Below are positions 7,980 through 16,184 of a DNA stretch of 55,144 nt, piece by piece. The stretch is from Bacillota bacterium (GTDB lineage Bacteria; Bacillota; Clostridia; Saccharofermentanales; Fastidiosipilaceae). Under the pieces are notes generated by a model. The model was given only the letters and a program-made list of their open reading frames with translations, did no database searches and was not told the origin of the DNA. The first letter of the stretch is position 1; each line of letters begins with the position of its first letter. Location: assembly GCA_030057555.1 (NCBI GenBank), contig JASGUU010000042.1:1-55144 (forward strand). Direction: 5' to 3'. The position numbers and the translations under genes were made by a program.

Positions 7980-8677
7980 CCGCGCCGCCCGCCACGGCCC
8001 GTCGGCCGGATCAGCTGCGCCATGATGGCATCGTAGTCCGTCTCATCGCAGACCATCAGCATGCGGTCGCCGGCCGCCATCACGAGGTCGCCCGTCGGCA
8101 TCACGACACGTCCGTCCGTCCGCGTCACCAGCACCACCCGGCTCTCGGCCGGGAAACGGTGTTCGCTGAGGCTGCGCCCCACCGCCTCCGAGCCCGCGGA
8201 GAGCACGAACTCCACGATGGTCTTTGTGTTTTCGGGAATGCTGTAGGTCACCCGCAGCCCCTCATGCTCGATCTCCTGATCGATGGCCGCCGCGATGATC
8301 TCGGCGCTTGAGAAGACCTTGGCAATCCCCAGCCGCTCGAAGACCCCGCGGTTTTTCGGGTTGTTGATCTTGGCCATGATGGTCTTGACGCCGAAGGCAT
8401 GGCGCGCGAGCTGGCAGGCCATCAGGTTGTGCTCGTCGCGCCCGGTCAGCGCCACGAAGAGATCCACACCCGCGCAGCCCGCCTCCTCAAGCACCAGGCG
8501 GTTCGTGCCATCGCCCAGCACGACGCAGACGCCCAACTCATCCGCCATACGCTGCGCCACCGTGGCATTCTGCTCGATCACCGTGACCTGGTCGTGGACA
8601 ATGGGATTCGCCGACTGGATCAGCTGGCGAACGAGGTAGTAGGCGACTTTATCGCCGCCAATCAACATCAGGCGCAT
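7976..8677 (-). CDS. RCK-domain potassium channel regulator with degenerate nucleotide loop
   Basis: 233 aa TrkA/KtrA-type protein: RCK_N Rossmann domain (1-130) and RCK_C domain (about 145-225). The nucleotide-binding turn reads LIGGDKVAYYLV instead of the usual GxGxxG, while the rest (VIEQNATVAQRMADELG, VLGDGTNRLVLEEAG, LTGRDEHNLMACQLA, VKTIMAKINNPKN) is well conserved. It probably binds a ligand differently from its partner at 8681, or acts as the non-catalytic half of a hetero-ring. Shine-Dalgarno AGGGGAG precedes the ATG. It lies 3 nt after the other RCK gene and overlaps ktrB. Confidence 0.9.
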   Translation of the reverse strand: MRLMLIGGDKVAYYLVRQLIQSANPIVHDQVTVIEQNATVAQRMADELGVCVVLGDGTNRLVLEEAGCAGVDLFVALTGRDEHNLMACQLARHAFGVKTIMAKINNPKNRGVFERLGIAKVFSSAEIIAAAIDQEIEHEGLRVTYSIPENTKTIVEFVLSAGSEAVGRSLSEHRFPAESRVVLVTRTDGRVVMPTGDLVMAAGDRMLMVCDETDYDAIMAQLIRPTGRGGRRG

Positions 8678-8680
8678 GGT

Positions 8681-9307
8681 CTACAGCTCCCCTGCCGCAA
8701 TATGCATCAGGATCAGGCGGTCGCCCGACTCGACATGAGCGGCGTCAAAGTCGTCCGGCGGCAGCAGCACGCCGGCACGCACACAGCCGAGCAGAACCGC
8801 CGTTCCCCGGCGCACGACGGCGAGGGCCTCCCGCGCCTCTCGGCAGCCGGCCACGGCCAGCTCCTGGAAGCGCACCGCATGCCCGAAGAGTGTATAGGCC
8901 ACACTGTCCGGCCGTGCACCCAGTTCCTGCAGCATGCGTTCGACGACGATTTCCGTGCCCGACACGGTGTGAAAGTTCAGTTCCCGCAGTGTGGCGGCAT
9001 TCCAGGGCGTATACGAGCGCACCAGCACCCGCGGCACCTGGAACAGGGATCTCGCGATCTCGGCCGCCATCACGTTCATGTTCTCGCTCGGCGTACAGCA
9101 GCAGACCGCGTCCGCTGTCTCGATGCCACCCCGGCGCAGCACCTCCTGGTCGATCGGCACTCCGGCGATCGTAACGCAGTCGAGATCCGCGACGGACTCC
9201 AGCAGCCTGGCATCCTCGTCGATGACGACGACATCATGCTCGAGCCGGACGAGCTCATGTGCCAGTGTCGCACCGACACGGCCGCAGCCAATAACAATGA
9301 CCTGCAT
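8681..9307 (-). CDS. ktrA: RCK-domain potassium channel regulator (TrkA/KtrA type)
   Basis: 208 aa, first of two RCK proteins in the operon. It has a canonical dinucleotide loop (IGCGRVGATLAHEL, residues 5-18), an acidic ribose-binding segment (VVVIDEDARLLE) and a C-terminal RCK_C domain (about 130-205). Gates the K+ channel in response to ATP/ADP or NAD(H) in the family. It follows the RNA methyltransferase gene by 3 nt and precedes the second RCK gene by 3 nt, so all four genes are one transcript. Confidence 0.9.
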   Translation of the reverse strand: MQVIVIGCGRVGATLAHELVRLEHDVVVIDEDARLLESVADLDCVTIAGVPIDQEVLRRGGIETADAVCCCTPSENMNVMAAEIARSLFQVPRVLVRSYTPWNAATLRELNFHTVSGTEIVVERMLQELGARPDSVAYTLFGHAVRFQELAVAGCREAREALAVVRRGTAVLLGCVRAGVLLPPDDFDAAHVESGDRLILMHIAAGEL

Positions 9308-9310
9308 CCG

Positions 9311-10171
9311 TTATCCTCCGCGCCTGCAGCGCAGTTCCCAGACGATAATAGCCCCGGCAAGCGCCACATTGAGTGACTCGGCGCCGCCGGGCATCGGTAT
9401 TGTAATCCTGCGCCGGGCGGCGTCAAGTGTCCCGGGATCGAGGCCGTTTGCCTCATTGCCCAGCAGCAGGGCGAGAGCTTCGTCTTTGGCAAAGCCCATC
9501 TCCCCACCGAGCGGCTCCCCGCCCTCCGGAACCGCAGCCACCGTCGTCCAGCCGAGTTCCGCGAGCAGCGGCCAGATCTCCCCGTGCCGGATATCCCCCC
9601 TCTGTCTGCTGCGCAGCCGGACAACCGGCAGCTGCCAGAGCGCGCCCATCGAGGCCCGTGCCACCTTCGCCGACCAGGGGTCCGCCGAATCCCCGACGAC
9701 GAGGACGCCCGTGCAGGCGAGCGCCGCCGCCAGCCGGATCAGGGTGCCGACATTACCAGGATCCTGTACATCCTCGAGCACCAGCAGGCAGGGCGAGGGC
9801 AACCCCTCCGGCGCTCCCAGCCCCGCTGCCCGCAGTCCGCAGACGGTGGCCTCCGGCTCCGGCGGCCGATCGAGGACGAGCAGCACGCCCTGACTCGTCT
9901 CCGTCGTCGATAGCGCCGCGAAAACATCGTCCGCGAGCACCGCCGTCCCGCACACGGGATCCCGCCAGCGTGCATCCTTTGCCGCCGTCTCCGAGAGTAC
10001 AAGCAGCCGTGGCTCGGTCAGCGGCAGCAGCGTCTCCACGAGACGCAGTCCCTCGGCGGGAAACGAAGCGGCGAAGCGCCCGCTGCGTCCCATGCGCAGC
10101 AGATCCCGCACCAGCGGGTTGCGCCGCGAGCGTATGACGGGTGGGACGAATGAGGCGTTTGTGTCTTTCAT
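9311..10171 (-). CDS. SpoU/TrmH-family RNA 2'-O-methyltransferase
   Basis: About 286 aa. SPOUT enzymes transfer a methyl group from SAM to the 2'-OH of a ribose in rRNA or tRNA. The N-terminal substrate-binding domain starts at VIRSRRNPLVRDLLRM. The SPOUT domain shows all three motifs: LVLEDVQDPGNVGTLIRLA (motif 1), LLLGNEANGLD (motif 2) and ITIPMPGGAESLNVALAGAIIVWEL (motif 3, split here by its length). This is the RlmB/TsnR-like architecture. The start is uncertain: ATG at 10171 is preferred, a GTG at 10192 is possible. First gene of the operon with ktrA and ktrB. In other bacteria a SpoU gene often precedes pheST; here pheST lies nearby but convergent. Confidence 0.9.
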   Translation of the reverse strand: MKDTNASFVPPVIRSRRNPLVRDLLRMGRSGRFAASFPAEGLRLVETLLPLTEPRLLVLSETAAKDARWRDPVCGTAVLADDVFAALSTTETSQGVLLVLDRPPEPEATVCGLRAAGLGAPEGLPSPCLLVLEDVQDPGNVGTLIRLAAALACTGVLVVGDSADPWSAKVARASMGALWQLPVVRLRSRQRGDIRHGEIWPLLAELGWTTVAAVPEGGEPLGGEMGFAKDEALALLLGNEANGLDPGTLDAARRRITIPMPGGAESLNVALAGAIIVWELRCRRGG

Positions 10172-10318
10172 GATCCAATGATAGCCGAACACGGCGCTGC
10201 GGCCCGTCCAGCTTCCTGTAAAATAACGTATCCGCCAATATCGCAGTAACGCCGGCCGGAGATACTGTCATGAAAGCGTCAGCCGGACGAACCGACTGCC
10301 GCGACTGCCGCGGTTGAC

Positions 10319-10348
10319 TTGACGCCACGCAGCAGCGAGCCGGATAAT
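10319..10348 (+). promoter_or_regulatory. Promoter of the aconitase-citrate synthase operon
   Basis: TTGACG (10319-10324), an 18-nt spacer and GATAAT (10343-10348), 35 nt before the aconitase ATG. An overlapping TTGACT at 10314 is an alternative -35. The aconitase Shine-Dalgarno is TAGGAGAA. Confidence 0.65.
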
Positions 10349-10383
10349 AATATGTTCATAAACCTAACGCTAGGAGAACCGAC

Positions 10384-12330
10384 ATGGGCCTGACACTGAG
10401 CCAGAAAATCATCCGCGACCATCTGCTGACCGGTGACATGATCCCGGGACAGGAGATCGGCATCCGCATTGACCAGACCCTGACACAGGATTCGACCGGC
10501 ACGATGGCCTATCTGCAGTTTGAGGCGCTGGGCCTCGATCGCGTGCAGACCGAGCTCTCGGTGGCCTATGTGGATCACAACATGCTGCAGGCGAGCTTCG
10601 AGTCCGCCGATGACCACCTGTATCTGCAGTCGGTGGCCGCGCGCTATGGCATTCGCTTCTCGCGCCCCGGCAACGGCATCTGTCATCAGGTGCACTATGA
10701 GCGCTTTGCCATTCCCGGCAAAACTCTGCTCGGCTCCGACAGCCACACTCCGACTGCGGGTGGCCTCGGCATGCTCGCGATCGGTGCCGGCGGCCTCGAT
10801 GTCGCCGTCGCGATGGGCGGCGGCGCCTACTATACCGCCATGCCGCGCATGGTCCGGGTGCGTCTGGAGGGACGCCTCAGGGGCTGGGCCTCGGCAAAGG
10901 ACATCATTCTCGAGGTGCTGCGCCGCCTGACGGTGAAGGGCGGGGTGGGGAAGATCATCGAATACAGTGGTCCGGGCCTGGCCCATCTCTCGATCCCGGA
11001 ACGCGCGACGATCACAAACATGGGCGCGGAGCTCGGCGCCACCACCTCGATTTTCCCGAGCGACGAAGTTACCCGTGACTTCATGGCCGCCCAGGGGCGG
11101 GGCGGGGACTGGGTGCGGCTTGCCGCCGATCCCGACGCTGTCTATGACGAGGAATATGTCATTCAGCTTGATGAGGTCGAGCCGCTTGTGGCCTGGCCGC
11201 ACAGCCCCGACAGTGTGCACACAGTCGCCGAGACGGCCCGCCGGCGGATCCGGGTCGATCAGGTGACGATAGGCTCCTGCACGAACTCCTCTCTCGCTGA
11301 CATGATGAAGGTGGCGGCGATGCTGCGCGGCCGCACCATCGCGCCGCATGTCTCGCTTGTCATCGGGCCGGGCTCAAAGCAGGTCCTCAACATGATTGCC
11401 CGGAACGGCGCTCTCGCCGACATGATTGCTGCCGGTGCCCGCATTCTGGAGGCGGGCTGCGGCCCCTGCATCGGCATGGGCCAGGCTCCGCCGACCAACG
11501 GCGTCTCGGTGCGCACCATCAACCGCAACTTCCAGGGCCGCAGCGGCACGGCGTCGGCCTCGGTCTATCTGGTCAGCCCGGAGACGGCGGTGGCCACGGC
11601 GCTCATGGGCTATCTCGCCGATCCGGCGGAACTGGACATGGAAGTGCCCGTGGCGGAGCAGCCCGGAACCTATCAGCTGAACGACAACATGATCATCTTG
11701 CCGCCGGAAGATGGCAGCGGGGTCGAAATTCTGCGCGGTCCCAATATCAAGCCGCTGCCGCCGCGCGAACCGCTGACGGATCCGCTCGCGGGCGAGGTCC
11801 TGATCAAGCTCGGCGACAACATCACCACCGACCATATCATGCCCTCGAATGCGAGCCTGCTGCCCTATCGCTCGAATGTGCCCCATCTGGCGAACTACTG
11901 CCTGACTCCCTGTGATCCGGAATTCCCGGCCCGGGCGCGGGAGAAGGGTGGCGGCATCATCGTCGCCGGCCAGAACTACGGCCAGGGATCAAGCCGCGAG
12001 CATGCCGCGCTGGCTCCGGTGGAGCTGGGGGTGAGGGCGGTCGTGGCGCAGGGTTTTGCACGCATTCATCAGGCCAATCTCATCAACAACGGCATCCTGC
12101 CGCTGACACTGGTAAATGCCGCTGATTATGAGGACATCGAACAGGGCGATGCACTCGTGCTCGAGGACAGCCGCGGGCAGGTCCGACGTGCGGTTGACGG
12201 TGGGAAGCTTGTTCTTCGCAATCTGACCCGCGGGCGGACATGTCTCTGCAGGCTTGAGATCAGTCCGCGCCAGCGCGACATGCTGCTGGCCGGCGGGCTG
12301 CTCGCCGATCTCGCGCAGTCGCGCCGCTGA
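10384..12330 (+). CDS. acn: Aconitate hydratase, short clostridial-type
   Basis: 648 aa, the shorter aconitase type (about 640 aa) of anaerobes rather than the roughly 900-aa AcnA. It interconverts citrate and isocitrate using a [4Fe-4S] cluster. Cluster ligands are visible as C299 (GSCTNSS) and C359/C362 (AGCGPCIG). LLGSDSHTPTAGGLGMLAIGAGG is split across the conserved substrate-binding region of domain 1, and the swivel domain (about 470-648) carries DNITTDHIMPS and NYGQGSSREHAA. It is followed by the citrate synthase gene after 19 nt, so both are expressed from the promoter at 10319. No isocitrate dehydrogenase follows. Confidence 0.95.
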   Translation: MGLTLSQKIIRDHLLTGDMIPGQEIGIRIDQTLTQDSTGTMAYLQFEALGLDRVQTELSVAYVDHNMLQASFESADDHLYLQSVAARYGIRFSRPGNGICHQVHYERFAIPGKTLLGSDSHTPTAGGLGMLAIGAGGLDVAVAMGGGAYYTAMPRMVRVRLEGRLRGWASAKDIILEVLRRLTVKGGVGKIIEYSGPGLAHLSIPERATITNMGAELGATTSIFPSDEVTRDFMAAQGRGGDWVRLAADPDAVYDEEYVIQLDEVEPLVAWPHSPDSVHTVAETARRRIRVDQVTIGSCTNSSLADMMKVAAMLRGRTIAPHVSLVIGPGSKQVLNMIARNGALADMIAAGARILEAGCGPCIGMGQAPPTNGVSVRTINRNFQGRSGTASASVYLVSPETAVATALMGYLADPAELDMEVPVAEQPGTYQLNDNMIILPPEDGSGVEILRGPNIKPLPPREPLTDPLAGEVLIKLGDNITTDHIMPSNASLLPYRSNVPHLANYCLTPCDPEFPARAREKGGGIIVAGQNYGQGSSREHAALAPVELGVRAVVAQGFARIHQANLINNGILPLTLVNAADYEDIEQGDALVLEDSRGQVRRAVDGGKLVLRNLTRGRTCLCRLEISPRQRDMLLAGGLLADLAQSRR

Positions 12331-12349
12331 GACAGGAGGTTGATTTATC

Positions 12350-13729
12350 ATGCTGCAGTTTCATGAGAGCGAAGAGCGCACGCTGCGCATTTACCGCCAG
12401 GCGAAGAGCCGCAACCCGATTCCGCCGGAGGTCTTTCAGCGCTACGGCGTGAAGCGCGGCCTGCGCAACGAAAACGGGACGGGCGTGCTGGTCGGCATGA
12501 CGGAGATCGGCGAAGTCTATTCCTATGTGCTCGATGACATCGAGCGCCTGCCGGTGGAGGGGCGCCTCTACTACTACGGTATCGATGTGGCGGATCTGGT
12601 CCACGGCTTCTTCGAGGAGAAGCGTTTCGGTTTCGAGGAGACGGCCTACCTGCTGCTCTTCGGAGAGCTGCCGAGCCAGCCGGAGCTCGAGGAGTTCTCG
12701 ACCTGCCTCGCCCTGCATCATGACCTGCCGCCCAACTTCATCGAGGACATGATTCTGAAGCACCCGAGCCGCGACATCATGAACAAAATGGCCCGCTCCG
12801 TGCTCAATCTCTATGCTCACGACGACGCACCCGATGACATTTCGCCGGATAACGTCTTCATCCAGTGCATCAAGCTGATCTCGCGTTTCCCGGCGCTCGC
12901 AGCCTATGGCTATATGGCGAAATCACACTATATCGACAAAAAATCGCTCTTCATCCATGCCCCGCGGGTCGACTACTCGACGGCCGAAAACCTGCTCTAC
13001 CTGATGCGTCCGGACGGCCAGTTCACGGAACTGGAGGCGCGGATTCTGGATCTGGCGCTGGTGCTGCATGCCGATCATGGCGGTGGCAACAACTCGACCT
13101 TCGTGACGCGGGCGGTGACCTCGACGGGAACCGACACCTATTCGGCGATTGCGGCCGCGCTCGGCTCGCTGAAGGGCCCGCAGCACGGCGGCGCCGCGGG
13201 CAAGGCCTGGGCGATGATGCAGGACATGCAGAAAACGGTGAAGAACTGGCGCAACGAGGTCGAGATCGAGCAGTATCTCGTGAATCTGCTGGACAAGAAG
13301 GCCTTCGACCGCTCCGGCCTGATCTACGGCATCGGGCACGCGGTCTATACGCTTTCGGATCCGCGTACCAAGCTGCTGCGCGACTATGCCCGCCAGCTGG
13401 CCTTCGAGAGCGGGAAGGAGGAGGAGTACGAGTTCTATCTGCTCGTCGAGCGCCTCGCACCGCATGTCTTCCGCACGTACAAGAAACGCGATCAGGCGAT
13501 CTGTGCCAACGTCGACTTCTATTCGGGCTTCGTCTACAGCATGCTCGGCATTCCGCCCGAGCTGTTCACCCCGGTATTTGCCGTGGCCCGCATCGCCGGC
13601 TGGTCGGCGCACCGCCTGGAGGAACTGATCTCGGGCGGCCGCATCATGCGTCCGGCGTATAAGAACATCGCCCAGCGCCGGCGCTATAAGCCGATGTCCG
13701 AGCGCGACCCGCGCGTCGGCGTCGAGTAG
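12350..13729 (+). CDS. gltA: Citrate synthase
   Basis: 459 aa. Condenses acetyl-CoA and oxaloacetate to citrate. The catalytic triad aligns with H243 (HADHGGGNNS), H330 (GIGHAVYTLSDPR) and D389 (NVDFYSGFVYSML). The N-terminal 60 residues and overall length fit the larger clostridial citrate synthase group, not the 370-430-aa type, and 2-methylcitrate synthase activity cannot be excluded. A Shine-Dalgarno (CAGGAGG) lies 9 nt before the ATG. Co-transcribed with acn; the terminator at 13776 and hairpin array R2 follow. Confidence 0.94.
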   Translation: MLQFHESEERTLRIYRQAKSRNPIPPEVFQRYGVKRGLRNENGTGVLVGMTEIGEVYSYVLDDIERLPVEGRLYYYGIDVADLVHGFFEEKRFGFEETAYLLLFGELPSQPELEEFSTCLALHHDLPPNFIEDMILKHPSRDIMNKMARSVLNLYAHDDAPDDISPDNVFIQCIKLISRFPALAAYGYMAKSHYIDKKSLFIHAPRVDYSTAENLLYLMRPDGQFTELEARILDLALVLHADHGGGNNSTFVTRAVTSTGTDTYSAIAAALGSLKGPQHGGAAGKAWAMMQDMQKTVKNWRNEVEIEQYLVNLLDKKAFDRSGLIYGIGHAVYTLSDPRTKLLRDYARQLAFESGKEEEYEFYLLVERLAPHVFRTYKKRDQAICANVDFYSGFVYSMLGIPPELFTPVFAVARIAGWSAHRLEELISGGRIMRPAYKNIAQRRRYKPMSERDPRVGVE

Positions 13730-13775
13730 GGAGCTGCGCAGCCGGTCAGCTGAGAGCAAACGATCCGTTATCAGA

Positions 13776-13804
13776 GGGGTGGAACTGCGGTGCCGCCCCT
13801 TTTT
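13776..13804 (+). terminator. Intrinsic terminator after gltA
   Basis: GGGGTGG (13776-13782) pairs with CCGCCCC (13793-13799), followed by TTTTT. It is 47 nt after the gltA stop and 24 nt before the first R2 repeat. Confidence 0.85.
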
Positions 13805-13827
13805 GCTGCTTGGCGTGCGAAGCAGGT

Positions 13828-14095
13828 GTGCAGTTTTTCAAGGTTCCGCACCGGAAAGCTGCGGAAGCTTGGAATTTTGCACGAAATGGCCCGGAAATGT
13901 GCAGTATTTCAAGGTTCCGCACCGGAAAGCTGCGGAAGCTTGAATTTTTGCACGAAATGGCCCGGAAATGTGCAGTATTTCAAGGTTCCGCACCGGAAAG
14001 CTGCGGAAGCTTGAAATTTCGCACGAAATGGCCCGGAAATGTGCAGTTTTTCAAGGTTCCGCACCGGAAAGCTGCGGAAGCTTCAGATTTTGCAC
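13828..14095. repeat. Hairpin repeat array R2 (family B, exact 71-bp period, 4 units)
   Basis: Four 55-nt units at 13828-13882, 13899-13953, 13970-14024 and 14041-14095, separated by three identical 16-nt linkers (GAAATGGCCCGGAAAT). Each unit begins GTGCAG and ends TTGCAC/CGCAC. Nested inverted arms are visible: GTGCA/TGCAC, CAAG/CTTG and TTCCGCA/TGCGGAA around a CCGGAAAGC loop. Sequence differences between units cluster between the arms, while arm bases stay paired. The period is not a multiple of three and the reading frame rotates, so it is not coding. Confidence 0.93.
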
Positions 14096-14167
14096 ACCTG
14101 AGCTTCCGCGTGTCGCTGCAGCAGCTGTTTATGATTATGTTCACACCTGCGGTTTGATGAAAAACAG

Positions 14168-14255
14168 TATAATCGCAGAGAATTTGACAAAAACACGCAA
14201 AACCCTCTCGGCACCCCGACACAGCGGCAGGCAACGCCTCCGGAATCGCTATAAT
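14168..14255 (+). promoter_or_regulatory. Candidate activator-dependent promoter region of the rhamnoside block
   Basis: Two perfect -10 hexamers, TATAAT at 14168-14173 and 14250-14255, lie upstream of the first TIM-barrel gene. Neither has a recognisable -35 at 16-18 nt. A TTGACA at 14184 is not correctly spaced to either. This pattern is usual for promoters needing an activator such as the AraC protein encoded at 18630. Inference only. From 14096 to 14408 I see no gene. Confidence 0.4.
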
Positions 14256-14408
14256 GACATCGTTTATATGTTAAGAATATTTATAAATGTGCATGAGATG
14301 CGTTTAGGGGTCTGTCCCATGCGTTCGGGAATGGCTCTCAGCCCGCTTCGATATGCACACAAAGGGAAGCGGCTTCCTGATTTCAGGACTGAATGGGGGG
14401 CAGAAGCG

Positions 14409-15257
14409 ATGACGGTGCCCAGACTCGATGTGGGAATTGTGACACGCAGCTTTCCGGGACTGGACAATGCTGCGACAGCCCGCTTTATGGCGGACAACGG
14501 CTTCGCCAGCACGGAGCTTTGCCTTGTTCAGAGCGACTCCAATCGCTGGCATTACAACGGCCAGGTCGACCTCGAGGGCATGGATGGCACCCGGCTGCGC
14601 CGCATCGCCGACATCTACCGTGCTGCCGGCGTCGCCGTCCCGGCCTTTGGCATCTTCACCAATCTCATTGAAAAAGACGACGGAAAGCGCCGCGCCAACC
14701 TCGAGAACTTTGTCCTCTGCATGGAATACGCCGCCGAGGCCGGCATCAGCATCGTGGCGACCGAATGCGGCTTTGACCCCGAGTCCCGTGGCGTGATCGC
14801 CTCGGAGTACGAGACGCGCTTTAGCCGCCTCATCGAGTCGCTCGGCTATCTGACCACGGCAGCCGGACGCATCGGCGTCCGCATCGCCCTCGAACCCTGC
14901 GTCCTCGATGTCGTCCCCTCCGCCAAACGCATGGCCGACACCATCCGGCAGGTCGGCTCCGAGCACCTCGGCGTCCTGCTCGATCCGGCGAATCTCATCG
15001 CGAACTCCTCGGAGCGCGACATGTTCTGCTATCTCACCGACCACATTCTGTACTTTCACGGCAAAGACCGCCGCCTCAACGACACCTACGGCCGTGTTGT
15101 CGGCGACGGCGACATCGACTGGCCGCTTTTCCTCAGCCTCTACCACGCACACACCCCGGGCCGCCCCTTCATCCTCGAGTATGCCAATATCGACAACTGC
15201 CTCGCCATCCGCGACCGCGTCCTGGCCTATAACGCCAGCCTCGCGGGTTCCGCCTGA
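14409..15257 (+). CDS. Sugar isomerase/epimerase, xylose-isomerase-like TIM barrel (protein 1)
   Basis: 282 aa single-domain TIM barrel of the AP-endonuclease-2/xylose-isomerase-like fold. The expected metal ligands are all present: E162 (IALEPC), D192 (VLLDPAN), H217 (YFHGKD) and E257 (FILEYAN). Family members isomerise or epimerise sugars, inositols or keto-sugars, and some act as 3-keto-glycoside lyases or hydrolases. No signal peptide, so cytoplasmic. The reading frame is open upstream, but the ATG at 14409 has GGGGGG 8 nt before it and starts the first beta strand. First gene of the rhamnoside block; a second, distant TIM barrel follows after 95 nt. Confidence 0.85.
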   Translation: MTVPRLDVGIVTRSFPGLDNAATARFMADNGFASTELCLVQSDSNRWHYNGQVDLEGMDGTRLRRIADIYRAAGVAVPAFGIFTNLIEKDDGKRRANLENFVLCMEYAAEAGISIVATECGFDPESRGVIASEYETRFSRLIESLGYLTTAAGRIGVRIALEPCVLDVVPSAKRMADTIRQVGSEHLGVLLDPANLIANSSERDMFCYLTDHILYFHGKDRRLNDTYGRVVGDGDIDWPLFLSLYHAHTPGRPFILEYANIDNCLAIRDRVLAYNASLAGSA

Positions 15258-15352
15258 AGCGCCTCAATCCGCCGTAAACCCCGCGCCCGCGTGCGCAGTT
15301 CAGCAGACGCTGCCGGCCCCGCCGCCGGACAGAAGATGAGGAGGAACTCCGA

Positions 15353-16153
15353 ATGATCAAGCTGGGTGTCAACTCCGTGCTGTTCAAGACCCTGCCCTTC
15401 AGCGAAGCAGCCCGCCTGACAGCACTCTGTGGCTACGACGGCCTCGAGATTGCGGCCATCCAGGGCATGTGCGAGCATCTCGACCTCGACGTCTGGGAGC
15501 GCCAGAAAGACGAACTCCTCGCCATCATGGGCGACAACAATCTCGCGTTTCTGGCCACGGAGGTCGCCTCCCTCGATCCCGGGCGCCTGCTGCCGGCCTT
15601 CGCGGCCTGTCAGGCCCTGGGCATTCCGGTTGTCAACGTCGGCCCGGGCGGGAAGCAGGACGATCAGGCCTCGCTCGATGCCACCGTCGACAGGCTCGCC
15701 GAGATGGCCGCCGTCGCCGCCGCACATGGCGTCACCCTCTGCGTAAAGGCCCATGTCGGCGCCGCCATCCACGATACCGCCACCACCCTCTACGTCATCG
15801 AGCAGCTCAGGGGCGTCGAGGGCTTTGGCATCGACATGGATCCCTCGCATATCTACCGCGCCGGCGAGCGGCCCGAAGAGGCCCTGCCGCCCGTCCTCCC
15901 GGCGACACGCCACATCCACATCCGCGACTGCAAAGGCCCGGGCCCCTCGCCCGGAATCCCGCAGCTGCAGACCTGTGGCCGCGGCGATATCAACCTCGAT
16001 GCCTATCTCAAAGCCATGGTCGCGGGCGGCTACGACGGTCCCGTCAACCTCGAAGTCATCGGTCCCGAGCTCACGGCGGAGGAGGCTGTGGCCATCGCCG
16101 CCGAGAGCTACGGCTACATGAATGCGATCCTCGGCCGCCTCCAGGCCCGCTGA
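15353..16153 (+). CDS. Sugar isomerase/epimerase, xylose-isomerase-like TIM barrel (protein 2)
   Basis: 266 aa, same fold as the preceding gene but a different subfamily. Ligands aligned to the metal site are D163 (IDMDPSH), H189 (HIHIRDC) and E234 (VNLEVIG). The first ligand position, usually Glu, reads Lys (K132 in LCVKAH), so the metal site or chemistry may differ from protein 1. It has a clear RBS (GAGGAGG). It lies 31 nt upstream of the Thr-type sulfatase-fold gene, so it is probably co-transcribed. An exact substrate cannot be assigned. Confidence 0.83.
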   Translation: MIKLGVNSVLFKTLPFSEAARLTALCGYDGLEIAAIQGMCEHLDLDVWERQKDELLAIMGDNNLAFLATEVASLDPGRLLPAFAACQALGIPVVNVGPGGKQDDQASLDATVDRLAEMAAVAAAHGVTLCVKAHVGAAIHDTATTLYVIEQLRGVEGFGIDMDPSHIYRAGERPEEALPPVLPATRHIHIRDCKGPGPSPGIPQLQTCGRGDINLDAYLKAMVAGGYDGPVNLEVIGPELTAEEAVAIAAESYGYMNAILGRLQAR

Positions 16154-16184
16154 CGCCGCCACGAAACGAACAGGAGAACACGCC

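Noticed and set aside
13774-13804. T-box-like string (GGGGTGGAACTGCGG) after gltA
   Set aside because: It resembles a T-box core but has no Stem I or specifier, no aminoacyl-tRNA synthetase follows, and the bases form a simple terminator stem.
13828-14095. R2 as a CRISPR array
   Set aside because: Both the 55-nt unit and the 16-nt linker are constant; there are no variable spacers and no cas genes.
13790-14157. ORFs running through the R2 repeats on the plus strand
   Set aside because: The 71-bp unit happens to lack stops in several frames, and the same peptide appears in rotating frames. There is no RBS and the unit is clearly a DNA/RNA hairpin repeat.
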